This document shows positions 34,896 to 43,143 of a DNA stretch of 64,000 nucleotides, one piece after another. Numbering within the stretch: position 1 is the first letter of the stretch; every line of letters starts with the position of its first letter. A model generated the notes under the pieces. The model did not search any database and was not told the DNA's origin. It saw only the letters and a list, made by a program, of their open reading frames with translations. The stretch is from J029 sp964482495 (GTDB taxonomy: Bacteria > Planctomycetota > UBA1135). The stretch lies in contig CAYZXS010000001.1 of the NCBI GenBank assembly GCA_964482495.1, positions 62,001 through 126,000 of the forward strand, in the 5' to 3' direction. The position numbers and the translations under genes were made by a program.

Positions 34896-34940
34896 TCGAT
34901 GTCGCACCTCGCTTTTCAATCGATGTCTGACCCCGTTTTG
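34868..34940. repeat. Palindromic REP-like element, copy 2
   Basis: Perfect 24-bp inverted arms 34868-34891 and 34917-34940 with a 25-base loop. It shares the core CGGGGTCAGACATCGATTG with copy 1 and, read on the minus strand, a related loop (GCGAGGTGCGAC versus GCGAGGTCCGAC). It lies between the converging cstA and tgt genes, and both genes end inside it. The left arm encodes the C-terminal KTGSDIDC of CstA and the right arm encodes KTGSDID of Tgt. The long stem could serve as a bidirectional terminator. Confidence 0.92.
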
Positions 34941-36061
34941 GGCGGGAAGCAGGTGCGGATTTGGGCGCGGAGGGCTTCGAAGGTTCCCTCGGCGATGGCC
35001 TCGCGGGTGCGGCGCATCAACTCCTGGGTGAAGTGGAGGTTGTGGCTCGCGAGCAGGATCGGAGGGTTGAGCTCCTTGGCCTTCAAGCCGGCCCGGATGG
35101 CGCCGCGGGGGACGCCGCTGCGGCAGGCCTCGCAGGAGCAGTCGGGGTCGATGGGGGCGGTGTCTTCGCGGAAGCGGGCGTTGAGCAGGTGCATGCGCCC
35201 CTTCCAGGTCAGGGCAGTGCCGAAGCGGCCGCAGCGGGTGGGGAAGACGCAGTCGAACAGGTCGATTCCCCGGGCCACCGCCTCGACCAGGTCCAGCGGC
35301 GCGCCGACGCCCATCAGATAGCGGACCCGGTCCACGGGCAGGTGGGCGGTGCTGGCCTCGACGGCCCGCATCATGGCCCCGTGGGCCTCGCCGACGCTGA
35401 CGCCGCCGACCGCGTAACCGTCGAAGTCCATCTCGACCAAGGCCTGGGCGCAGGCCTCTCGTAGCTCGGGGAAGACGCCGCCCTGGACGATGCCGAATTG
35501 CGCCTGGCCGCTGGCCGCCCCGCCGCGGGCGTCGTGCAGGTCCCGCTGCCGACGGGCCCAGCGCAGCGTCCGCGCCACCGCCGGCTCCACCTCCGCGCGC
35601 ACGAGCGGCTGCGACGGGCAGTGGTCGAGCACCATGGCGACGTCGGGACCGAGGCCGGCCTGGACCTCGAAGGCCCGCTCCGGGGTCCAGTCGATCCAGC
35701 CGCCGTAGACCGGGTTCTCGACCTTCACCCCGCCTTCGTGGACCTTGCACAGGTCGCTCAGGGAGAACACCTGGAAGCCGCCCGAATCCGTCAGGACCGG
35801 CCCGTCCCAGGCCATCATGCCGTGCACGCCGCCGAGCTTGGCGACGCTCTCCACCCCCGGCCGCACGAACAAGTGGAAGGCGTTCGCCAGCATCATCTCG
35901 ACGCCCATCGTCCGTAGCCGGTCGTGGGGGACCCCGCGCATCATGCCGCGGGTCGCCACCGGCATGAAGGCGGGCGTGGCGACCACGCCACGGTCGCTGT
36001 GCAGGCGTCCGAGGCGGGGGCCGACGGCCTCGCCGGAGATCCTTTCGTAGCGCAGGCTCAA
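34916..36061 (-). CDS. tgt: tRNA-guanine transglycosylase (queuine/preQ1 insertion)
   Basis: Exchanges G34 for preQ1 in tRNAs for Asp, Asn, His and Tyr. Using the TTG start at 36061 (overlapping the spoIID-like stop, TTGA) the protein is 381 residues, the normal size. D92 in LTDSGGFQ is the general base; the nucleophile aspartate is in GIDLFDCVFPTR. The zinc site is CSCEACRSG plus SHNLHF. The C-terminal eight residues KTGSDID with the preceding PP come from the palindromic repeat. The long upstream open frame that overlaps spoIID-like codons is a shadow, not part of Tgt. queA is not in the window. Confidence 0.94.
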   Translation of the reverse strand: MSLRYERISGEAVGPRLGRLHSDRGVVATPAFMPVATRGMMRGVPHDRLRTMGVEMMLANAFHLFVRPGVESVAKLGGVHGMMAWDGPVLTDSGGFQVFSLSDLCKVHEGGVKVENPVYGGWIDWTPERAFEVQAGLGPDVAMVLDHCPSQPLVRAEVEPAVARTLRWARRQRDLHDARGGAASGQAQFGIVQGGVFPELREACAQALVEMDFDGYAVGGVSVGEAHGAMMRAVEASTAHLPVDRVRYLMGVGAPLDLVEAVARGIDLFDCVFPTRCGRFGTALTWKGRMHLLNARFREDTAPIDPDCSCEACRSGVPRGAIRAGLKAKELNPPILLASHNLHFTQELMRRTREAIAEGTFEALRAQIRTCFPPKTGSDID

Positions 36062-37278
36062 GGTTCGTTGCGGTCCAGGTCGGCGAGCAGGATCAGCTCG
36101 GCGCCGGGATAGTAGCGGCCGAGCAGCTCCGGAAAGAGCGCCCCGTCCCGGGAAAGCCGCAACGCGCCCACCTGGCACATGCCGACGCCGTGGCCGCGGC
36201 CGGTACCGGCGACCCTCAAGCTGCCGTCCTGCACCGCGCGCAGCGAACGCCAGAAGGTGGACGGCAACCCGAACTCGCGCCGCAGGTCTTCGCCGCGGTA
36301 GCGCAGGTCGGCGTCTTGGCCGACCAGGACCGCTCCCAGCAGCCGGCCGTCCCGGTCCCGCTCCTGAACCACCAGGCGCTCCAGGCTGTCGCCCAGCCCG
36401 TCGCGCACCGCCAGCCGGTCGAGCACGGCGGCCTCCACCTGCCTGTCCCAGCCCGGCCCCGCGGCGCAAGCCGGCTCCGCGACCCCGGCGAGGGGCGGGA
36501 GCGGCTCCCGCGCGAATCCGACCGCGGCGGCGTCCGCGGTGCGGCCGCCGCAATCGGCGTGGTACCAGGACGGCAGGACCTGCCCGTCCCAAGCCATGAC
36601 CATGCCGCGGGTGGCGGCCACCGCCAGGCGGGCTTCCTCGGTGATCCAGTCGATGCTCCGGAAGCGTTGGTCGGCGGCAGTGTCCCGCAGCGACCGGCGG
36701 CCCGAGCGCAGCGACCAGATGGCGTAGCTGCGCGCGGCGATGGCCTGGGCCTTGAGGGCCTCGGCGGCGCCTTCGGCCAGGGTCGGGAGCTCGCCGCAGA
36801 CCACGCCGAGCACGTAGTCCTCCAGCGGCAGTTCGAGCAGGACGTCGAAGGCCTCGGGCAGCCTCCGCCGGTCTCGTTCGAGCTCGAAGAGCAGCCGGCC
36901 GTCGTAGCGGCTGTCATTCAGGACCAGCGCCTGGTCGCCAGACGGTTCGAGCCAAAAGCGGTCGGCGTGGACCCTCCAGTCCCCGACCTTGAGGCCGGCC
37001 GTGTCCATCCTGACCGTCCCCAGGAAGCCGTTGCCCCGGTGGAGTTCGCCGCCGGCCTCGTCCGTGATGCGCCAGTCGCCGCGGACTTCGAGCTGGGTGG
37101 CATCGGCGCCGTCGGAGCCGAGCAGGTGGACCAGCACCAGCGGGTCGGGGTCGGCCAGGCTGCCCGGGGCGGGCGGAGCCGGGGAGGAGCGGCGGTCCAG
37201 CAGCAGGCTCCCGCCCCAGATCAGGGTCAAGGTGCCCAGGAACAGCAGCAGGCGGGAAGGCGGCGGCGCGGAAGCCAC
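36058..37278 (-). CDS. SpoIID/LytB-domain protein (possible peptidoglycan lytic enzyme)
   Basis: A 406-residue exported or membrane-anchored protein (N-terminal hydrophobic helix LLLFLGTLTLIWGGSLLL). Residues about 155-380 match the SpoIID/LytB domain: LPLEDYVLGVVCGELPTLAEGAAEALKAQAIAARSYAI, with the conserved glutamate, then WYHADCGGRTADA and a C-terminal GRGHGVGMCQVGAL. SpoIID is a lytic transglycosylase acting on denuded glycan strands in sporulating Firmicutes; here no sporulation genes are seen, so a general wall role is more likely. It starts at GTG 3 bases after the ruvB stop and overlaps tgt. Confidence 0.88.
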   Translation of the reverse strand: MASAPPPSRLLLFLGTLTLIWGGSLLLDRRSSPAPPAPGSLADPDPLVLVHLLGSDGADATQLEVRGDWRITDEAGGELHRGNGFLGTVRMDTAGLKVGDWRVHADRFWLEPSGDQALVLNDSRYDGRLLFELERDRRRLPEAFDVLLELPLEDYVLGVVCGELPTLAEGAAEALKAQAIAARSYAIWSLRSGRRSLRDTAADQRFRSIDWITEEARLAVAATRGMVMAWDGQVLPSWYHADCGGRTADAAAVGFAREPLPPLAGVAEPACAAGPGWDRQVEAAVLDRLAVRDGLGDSLERLVVQERDRDGRLLGAVLVGQDADLRYRGEDLRREFGLPSTFWRSLRAVQDGSLRVAGTGRGHGVGMCQVGALRLSRDGALFPELLGRYYPGAELILLADLDRNEP

Positions 37279-37281
37279 GGC

Positions 37282-38295
37282 TCAGTCCTGCTCAGGCGGG
37301 GGAGGGCGCAGGCCCAGCAGCTGCCAGCCGGCCTCCTGCAAGACCCGGCCTTGCGGCGTCCGGGCCAGGAAGCCGCGGCGCATCAGCCAGGGCTCGTAGA
37401 CGTCGGCCAGAGTGTCCTCCTCCTCGTCCACCGCCACCGCCAGGTTCTTCAGGCCCAAGGGGCCGCCGTTGGCGCCGGCCAAGGCCTCCAAGACGCGGCG
37501 GTCGGCGCGCTCCAGCCCGTTCTCGTCGATGCCGAGCAGTTGGAAGGTGCGGCGCACCACGGCGCCATCGATGGCGCCGGCCCCTTCCACCTGGGCGACG
37601 TCCCGGGCGCGCCGCAGCAGCCGGTTGGCGATCCGGGGGGTGCCCCGGGCGTGCTCGGCCAGCTCGGCGAGGGCGTCCGCGGAGCAGCGGACCTGCAGGA
37701 TCCGCGCGGAGCGTTCCAGGATCTGCTCCAAGGCCTCCTGGGAGTAGGGCTCGAAGCGGAACAGCTGGCCGAAGCGGGACCGGAAGGGGGCGGACAGCAA
37801 GGCCTCCCGGGTCGTGGCCCCGACCAGGGTGAAGGGCTGGATGTCGAGCTTCAGGAGCCGGGCGTGCACCCCCTGGTCGAGGGTGAACTCGATCCGGAAG
37901 CGCTCCATGGCGCCGTAGAGGTACTCCTCGACCGGCTTCGGCAGACGGTGGATCTCATCGATGAAGAGGACCGTCCCGGCCTCGAGGCTGGAGAGGATGC
38001 CGACGAGGTCCTTGGCGCGTTCCAGGGCCGGCCCGCTGGTCACCTTCAGCGGGGTGCCGAGCTCGACCGCCAGGGCGAGCGCGAGGCTGGTCTTCCCCAA
38101 GCCCGGAAGTCCAGAGAACAAAAGGTGTTCCAGCGTCTCGCCGCGCTCCTGGGCGGCTCGGATCATGACCTGGAGGGGCTCCAGGAGCCGCTCCTGGCCC
38201 AAGAAATCGGCGAACCGGCCCGGCCTGAGGCTGCGCTCGAACTCCTCCTCGCCGCTGCTCGTGGCCAGGGGCGGAAAGGCGGAGGAGTTGCTCAT
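37282..38295 (-). CDS. ruvB: Holliday junction branch-migration ATPase RuvB
   Basis: Hexameric AAA+ motor that drives branch migration with RuvA. Walker A is GLPGLGKTS, Walker B LFIDEIHRL, sensor I GATTREALLSAPFRSRF (including the arginine finger region), and the C-terminal winged helix spans about 265-330. Length 337 is normal. I set the start at the ATG at 38295 rather than 12 codons upstream because it matches the family N-terminus. ruvA and ruvC are not adjacent; instead spoIID-like and tgt follow on the same strand. Confidence 0.95.
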   Translation of the reverse strand: MSNSSAFPPLATSSGEEEFERSLRPGRFADFLGQERLLEPLQVMIRAAQERGETLEHLLFSGLPGLGKTSLALALAVELGTPLKVTSGPALERAKDLVGILSSLEAGTVLFIDEIHRLPKPVEEYLYGAMERFRIEFTLDQGVHARLLKLDIQPFTLVGATTREALLSAPFRSRFGQLFRFEPYSQEALEQILERSARILQVRCSADALAELAEHARGTPRIANRLLRRARDVAQVEGAGAIDGAVVRRTFQLLGIDENGLERADRRVLEALAGANGGPLGLKNLAVAVDEEEDTLADVYEPWLMRRGFLARTPQGRVLQEAGWQLLGLRPPPPEQD

Positions 38296-38301
38296 GCTTG
38301 G

Positions 38302-38307
38302 ATTTTG
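38302..38307 (-). promoter_or_regulatory. Candidate -10 element (CAAAAT) 6 bases before the ruvB ATG
   Basis: On the minus strand CAAAAT-CCAAGC-ATG. It shares the AATCC start-proximal pattern. No -35 is recognised. Confidence 0.3.
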
Positions 38308-38391
38308 CCTCGTGGCGGCTTTGGATTCCATTCCTGGGCCGGGATTCGGTAGCCTTGGGGAGGCCGGACCCTAGAATGGCGCCGGTATGAG

Positions 38392-38409
38392 CCGTGCGTG
38401 AGCGCACGG
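38392..38409 (+). other. Perfect hairpin in the leader of the large lipoprotein gene
   Basis: CCGTGCG-TGAG-CGCACGG, 7-bp stem, in the 222-base region between ruvB and the lipoprotein gene. A possible -10 (TAGAAT, 38372-38377) lies 14 bases upstream, so the hairpin would be at the 5' end of the mRNA. Its function is unknown; stability or regulation is conceivable. Confidence 0.4.
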
Positions 38410-38517
38410 ACTCGTGCGGTGCCCCCGTCCAGAAGGCCTAGAACGGCTCCCCAGGGCGGTGGCATGATTGTTGCCCGAAGGGAAGGACGACCCCCCCCGG
38501 TCCTGATCCAGGAATCG

Positions 38518-41500
38518 ATGAACCGACGCTTCCTTGCTTCTACTCTCGCGCTGATCTCCGTAGCCGGCCTGTCTTCGTGCGGGTCGAGCGGCGGCAACGC
38601 CTTCAATGATCCCGGCGCGACCGCCTCGTCCTTCTTCATCGAGGAAGTGAACAACGGTTTCGGGCGCCTGCTGCCCCACGTGGTGCACCAGGTCGACCCG
38701 ATCACCGGCGCGGTCTCCACCGACCAACTGGTCGAGATCCGGTCCCTGGATGACCTCCTGGCGAACCGGCCCTCGGAGCTGAACCCGGTGCTGCCGCCGG
38801 CGACCTGGCCGGTGGACGCGATCGTGCCCTCGATCAGCCAGGCCGATGGCAACCACTTCGTGGTGGTCCGGTTCTCGCGCTCGATCAAGATCGACACGAT
38901 CCTGGACAAGACCGCTGGCGGCCTGTCCAACAACGGCCTGACCGGCGCCCTGCAGGTGGTGGCCTACGACCCGGTGACCGGCTTCTCCGAGCAGGTCGAG
39001 GGCCGCGGCTTCATCGACGGCAAGACCTACTTCGGCAACCCGCCCCAGCTCGAGAAGTGGGTGCGGAAGGACGGCCGGAACCACGCCCTGCCGACCAACA
39101 TCACCCGCAACGGCGTGGTGCTGCAGCCCGGCCTCGGTTTCCCGGGCACCGACATCGGCGTCCAGGACGGTTCCTTCCAGAACGCCGGCGCCAACATCGC
39201 GACCAACACCTTCGTCTTCGTGGTCGACTCAGACGGTGACCTGGCGACCTACGAGACCCTGCCGGAAGACCGGGTCATCCGGATCGTCATCAACGACTCG
39301 ATCTTCTCCAAGGACAACCGCCGCCTGATCGAGGCCGGCGTCGCCACCTCGACCGTCGGCGCTGACACCACCGACCCGCTGCCGCTGCTCGACGGCGTCG
39401 CGGGCAACATCGTCACCGACCCGATCAACCTGGCGATCAACGTCCCCTGCGACCAGGACGTCCACTTCTACTTCTCGGAGTCCTGCCAGCCGTACTCGGT
39501 CGGCCCGCTGCCGAGCGCCGTCCCGCCGGCCCTCTCCAACGAGTTCACCGTCGAATTCCTGCCCGGCGTCCCGGCCGGTTACCCGCCGCCTGGCCAGCGC
39601 GTCACCCTGCCCTTCACGGTGATGCCGGTGAGTCCCTACGACTTCACCCAGTTCCTGGTCACCCCGGTGGTCACCTTCCCCGGCGGCGACCCCCAAGGCG
39701 CCCCGGCGCAGGCCTTCGTCACCTACTTCGAGAACGCCGCCTTCGACCTGTTCTTGAACAACGACCCGAACACCCTGGCCACCGACGAGATCACCTTCGA
39801 GATCAGCGGGGAGTGCCCGGGCATGGTCAACGTCCCGGTCGCCCCGGGCGCCATCTACCTGGCCTCGAACGGCGGCGGCACCACCGGCGGCCTGCGGGTG
39901 CTCGACCTGGACGGCTTCGGCCAGGGCACCGGCGACCCGACCCACAACTACGCCGACCCCTTCTACGACGCTCTGGACATCTCGAAGTTCCCGTTCAACT
40001 TGAACGTGACCTCGCCCCAGGCGCAGAACATGTTCCCGCCGCTGGCGGCCGACCCCACCACCATCGCGGGCGGCTCCGAGGGCGTGTTCACCTTGGCCAA
40101 GGACTCGGCCTTGAGCACCCAGCTGGTCACCGGCGAGACCGTCGGCACCGTCGCCGACATGATGCTCGGTCACCCGCTGGACCTGCTGTACAACAACTTC
40201 GACTGCCTCAGCGGCGGCCAGAACCTCTGCGCCAGCTCGGCCTTCCAGCTCCACCCGCTGAACGGGACCAACTTCCCGGGCAACTCGATCAGCCACGCGC
40301 CGCACCCGAACCCGCCGCGCATCCAGCTGGCGCCGTCGTGCTTCGCGCCGCTGATCATGACCGAGGAGCCGACCACTCCGCTGACCCCCGGTGTCGTCAA
40401 CCTGCTGGTCCCGGGCGATCCCTTCGGGACCATCGGCGGCCAGGGTCCGCGCGGCCTGCTCACCGCGGTCCAGCACTACGCCGGCTTCTTCGGCCCCGCC
40501 CCGGCCAACGTCGTCTGCCCGACCTTCGCGCTGCGGCAGCAAGTCGGCCACATGCTCTACGTCCTGGACACCGACTCGAACCAGATCGTGGTCCTGAACA
40601 GCAACCGGATGACCGTCATCGAGAACATTCCGGTCGCTGACCCGACGGACATGGCGATGGCGCCTGACCTGAACATGCTGGCGGTGAGCAACAAGGGCAC
40701 CAACACGGTGACCTTCATCGACACCGACCCGGATTCGCCCTCCTTCCATGAGATCGTGAAGGTCTCCTCGCTGGTCGACACGATCAACAACCGGGTGGGT
40801 CTGGCCCCCTCGGAGATCGTGTGGCAGCCGGACGACGAGGACATCCTGGTGGTCTGTGAGGAGTCCAACTCGATGGCCCTGATCTCGACGGGCAACCTCG
40901 AGGTCCGCAAGATCATCCCGGGCGTCTCCCAACCCCGCCTGATCGCGGTCACCAACCGGGACCAGAGCTTCGGCTTCCAGACCGGCCTCTACTACGCCCT
41001 GGTTTTGGCCCAGGACGGAACCGCGACCATCTACGAGTCCGGACCAGACGGTGTCCAGGGGATCGGCTTCGACACCTTCATCGGGATCCCGGCCCTCCAG
41101 AACCAGTCTGGCTTCGACAGCCCCTCGGCGATCCAGCCCGACCCGAACAGCTTCTACCACGCGACCTACATCGCGCACCGGAAGAACGGACTCGGCGCGG
41201 TGTCCAACCTCTACCTGAAGGACGCGCCCTTCGGCCAGCGCAGCCTGGCGCTGAACGGCTTCGTCCCGGACCCGAACTTCCGCTCGAAGGAGTTCGCGAT
41301 TCACCACGAGTTCACGGGGATCCTCTCCTCGTCCTCGGTGGTCGACATCGCTCTGGACAACCTGACCAACTGGGGAGGGATGACCACCGTCACCTCTCTG
41401 TTCTCGAGCTACAAGTTCATCAACCACTCAGGCAAGTCCCTGGTGCGGACGACCGCTGGTCTGCTGACGGTGAGCGAACCGCAGTTCCTCTTCGCGGCCA

Positions 41501-41607
41501 ACGCCAACGGGATGCTGGACATCATCGACCTCAGGACCGGCACCCTCTACATCCCGTCTCTGAGCGTGCCCGGCTTGCGGGTGCTCTGCGACTACTGGCG
41601 CCAGTGA
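38518..41607 (+). CDS. Large surface lipoprotein with Ig-like and beta-propeller regions
   Basis: A 1029-residue protein with an N-terminal lipobox (ISVAGLSSC). The N-terminal half contains beta-rich segments resembling bacterial Ig-like or SbsA-type domains (FVVVRFSRSIKIDTIL; INVPCDQDVHFYFSES). The C-terminal third has YVTN/NHL-type beta-propeller repeats: MLYVLDTDSNQIVVLNSNR, DPTDMAMAPDLNMLAVSNKG, NTVTFIDTDPDS, LVVCEESNSMALISTGNLEV. I used the ATG at 38518, which has AGGA 6 bases upstream and gives a proper lipoprotein signal. It is rich in Asn, Thr and Pro, typical of exported adhesin-like proteins. Function unknown. A strong terminator follows. Confidence 0.85.
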   Translation: MNRRFLASTLALISVAGLSSCGSSGGNAFNDPGATASSFFIEEVNNGFGRLLPHVVHQVDPITGAVSTDQLVEIRSLDDLLANRPSELNPVLPPATWPVDAIVPSISQADGNHFVVVRFSRSIKIDTILDKTAGGLSNNGLTGALQVVAYDPVTGFSEQVEGRGFIDGKTYFGNPPQLEKWVRKDGRNHALPTNITRNGVVLQPGLGFPGTDIGVQDGSFQNAGANIATNTFVFVVDSDGDLATYETLPEDRVIRIVINDSIFSKDNRRLIEAGVATSTVGADTTDPLPLLDGVAGNIVTDPINLAINVPCDQDVHFYFSESCQPYSVGPLPSAVPPALSNEFTVEFLPGVPAGYPPPGQRVTLPFTVMPVSPYDFTQFLVTPVVTFPGGDPQGAPAQAFVTYFENAAFDLFLNNDPNTLATDEITFEISGECPGMVNVPVAPGAIYLASNGGGTTGGLRVLDLDGFGQGTGDPTHNYADPFYDALDISKFPFNLNVTSPQAQNMFPPLAADPTTIAGGSEGVFTLAKDSALSTQLVTGETVGTVADMMLGHPLDLLYNNFDCLSGGQNLCASSAFQLHPLNGTNFPGNSISHAPHPNPPRIQLAPSCFAPLIMTEEPTTPLTPGVVNLLVPGDPFGTIGGQGPRGLLTAVQHYAGFFGPAPANVVCPTFALRQQVGHMLYVLDTDSNQIVVLNSNRMTVIENIPVADPTDMAMAPDLNMLAVSNKGTNTVTFIDTDPDSPSFHEIVKVSSLVDTINNRVGLAPSEIVWQPDDEDILVVCEESNSMALISTGNLEVRKIIPGVSQPRLIAVTNRDQSFGFQTGLYYALVLAQDGTATIYESGPDGVQGIGFDTFIGIPALQNQSGFDSPSAIQPDPNSFYHATYIAHRKNGLGAVSNLYLKDAPFGQRSLALNGFVPDPNFRSKEFAIHHEFTGILSSSSVVDIALDNLTNWGGMTTVTSLFSSYKFINHSGKSLVRTTAGLLTVSEPQFLFAANANGMLDIIDLRTGTLYIPSLSVPGLRVLCDYWRQ

Positions 41608-41626
41608 GCCGGTCTGCCGCGGAGCC

Positions 41627-41662
41627 GGGCCGGAGCCTTCGGGCTCCGGCCCGTTCCTTTTT
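41627..41662 (+). terminator. Rho-independent terminator after the lipoprotein gene
   Basis: Perfect 11-bp stem GGGCCGGAGCC (41627-41637) / GGCTCCGGCCC (41642-41652) with a TTCG tetraloop, followed by GTTCCTTTTT. Confidence 0.93.
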
Positions 41663-41682
41663 CCCGGGGCCGCGCGGGCCCC

Positions 41683-41711
41683 TTGGACCGCGGCCTTCCT
41701 GAGCCGATAAT
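41683..41711 (+). promoter_or_regulatory. Sigma-70-type promoter for the ubiE operon
   Basis: TTGGAC (41683-41688), a 17-base spacer and GATAAT (41706-41711). The -10 ends only 8 bases before the ATG at 41720, so transcription should start at or next to the start codon. Confidence 0.65.
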
Positions 41712-41719
41712 CCAAGGTC

Positions 41720-42427
41720 ATGGCAGCACCCCCTGGCGCCGAGGTCCAAGCGATGTTCGGCGAGATCGCGCCGCAGTACGACCTGCTGAACCGGGTCCTG
41801 TCCTTCGGCATCGACCGCCGCTGGCGCCGGCGGGTGGTGCGGGAGCTCGGCCTGGGCCCGGGGGACCGCGCCCTGGACCTCTGCTGCGGCACCGGCGACT
41901 TGGCGCTTGCCCTCGGGGCCTCCGGCGCTGAGGTGGTCGGCGCGGACTTCACCGGCCCGATGCTGCCCATCGCCCGCCAGAAGGCCCAGCGTGCGGGCCG
42001 GCCATTGGCGCTCGCCCAGGCGGACGCCCAGGCCCTGCCCTTCGCGCCGGCCAGCTTCGACGCCGTCACGATCGCCTTCGGCATCCGCAACGTCGTCGAC
42101 CCGCCGCTGGCGCTGCGGCAGTGCGCCCGGCTGCTGCGGCCCGGCGGGCGGTTGGCGGTGCTCGAGTTCTTCCCGATCAAGAACCGCGTCTGGCGGTGGA
42201 TCTTCGAGACCTACTTCCACCACGTCTTGCCGCGCATCGCCCGGCTGACGCGGGCGGGGCGGACCGGGGCCTACGAGTACCTCCCGGCCAGCGTCGCGGG
42301 CTTCGCCCAGCCGGAGCAGTTCTGCTCCTGGGTCACCGAGGCCGGCTTCACCGCGGTCGGACACCAGCCGCTCACGGGCGGCGTGGCCCGGCTGGTCCTG
42401 GGCACTCGCCTGCCGGAGGCCTCTTGA
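41720..42427 (+). CDS. ubiE: Demethylmenaquinone/ubiquinone C-methyltransferase UbiE/MenG
   Basis: SAM-dependent C-methylation of the quinone ring, the last step of menaquinone synthesis (or a late ubiquinone step). Family signature residues: MFGEIAPQYDLLNRVLSFGIDRRWRR at the N-terminus, SAM site LDLCCGTGDLALAL, FDAVTIAFGIRNVVDPPLAL and LRPGGRLAVLEF. Length 235 is normal. It is the first gene of a tightly coupled run; the stop overlaps the next gene's TTG start (TTGA). Confidence 0.93.
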   Translation: MAAPPGAEVQAMFGEIAPQYDLLNRVLSFGIDRRWRRRVVRELGLGPGDRALDLCCGTGDLALALGASGAEVVGADFTGPMLPIARQKAQRAGRPLALAQADAQALPFAPASFDAVTIAFGIRNVVDPPLALRQCARLLRPGGRLAVLEFFPIKNRVWRWIFETYFHHVLPRIARLTRAGRTGAYEYLPASVAGFAQPEQFCSWVTEAGFTAVGHQPLTGGVARLVLGTRLPEAS

Positions 42428-43143
42428 GCCGCGGCCGCCGTTGGCGCCTGCTGGCCGACTCGGCGCAAGACCCGGCCATCACCTTCCTGCTGCTGCTGCC
42501 GCTCGGCTTGCTCCATATCAGCGGCTGGCGAGAGGCCGGCAGCGGCGCCTTCGGCTTCGTCCTGCGGCTGCTCGAGCGCCTGGGCCCAGCGGTGTCCTGG
42601 GTGCTCGCGGCCGTCCTGGTCGTGCTCCTCCTCTGGGCCATCGGCCGGATTCGCGAGCTGGAGATCCCTTGGCGGGTGAGCGCGGCGGCGGTGGTCGTGG
42701 AGGGGCTGTTCTGGGGTTTCCTGCTCGGCCCCGCGCTCAGCTTCCTCACCGCCCTCGCGCCGATCGAGTCCACCCCTCTCAGCCTGGCCGGCTTGCCGGA
42801 GGACTGGCACGCCCGGCTCGCCCTCTCCGCCGGCGCCGGCCTCTATGAGGAGGTCCTCTTCCGCGGCGGCCTGCTGGCGGGCAGCCGCTTGCTGCTGCTC
42901 GGCTTCTTCCGCGGCCTCGGCTGGCACGGCGCGGCGCCGGTCCTGTCCATGGCCCTCGCCCTTGCCTTCTCCTCGGTCCTCTTCGCCCTCGCCCACGCTT
43001 GGGGCCACCCCGAAGGCCTGGCCGTCCCGGCCCTGACCTTCCTCTTCTTCGCCGGCATCCTGCTCGGGCTCATCTGGCGCTGGCGCGGCCTGGCCGTGGT
43101 CGCCTACGCCCACGCCGCCTACGATGCCCTGCTGTTGCTCTGA
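42424..43143 (+). CDS. CPBP-family intramembrane protease-like protein
   Basis: A 239-residue membrane protein with about seven hydrophobic helices and the CPBP/Rce1 motifs: EEVLFRGGLL (motif 1, catalytic glutamates), SSVLFALAHAW (motif 2) and AYAHAAYDAL (motif 3 histidine). It starts at TTG overlapping the ubiE stop, and its own stop overlaps the ubiX ATG by one base. Family members act as intramembrane proteases or as scaffolds. Its place inside a quinone operon may be only a matter of co-expression. Confidence 0.88.
   Translation: MSRGRRWRLLADSAQDPAITFLLLLPLGLLHISGWREAGSGAFGFVLRLLERLGPAVSWVLAAVLVVLLLWAIGRIRELEIPWRVSAAAVVVEGLFWGFLLGPALSFLTALAPIESTPLSLAGLPEDWHARLALSAGAGLYEEVLFRGGLLAGSRLLLLGFFRGLGWHGAAPVLSMALALAFSSVLFALAHAWGHPEGLAVPALTFLFFAGILLGLIWRWRGLAVVAYAHAAYDALLLL

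Noticed and set aside
34899..35321. Plus-strand ORF starting in the palindrome (MSHLAFQSMSDP...)
   Set aside because: Antisense to tgt and without any protein signature; only an accident of the repeat's start codons.
36062..36592. N-terminal extension of the tgt reading frame over the spoIID-like gene
   Set aside because: The extension is Arg/Gly/Pro-rich out-of-frame reading. The family N-terminus fits the TTG at 36061, which also overlaps the upstream stop as at other junctions.
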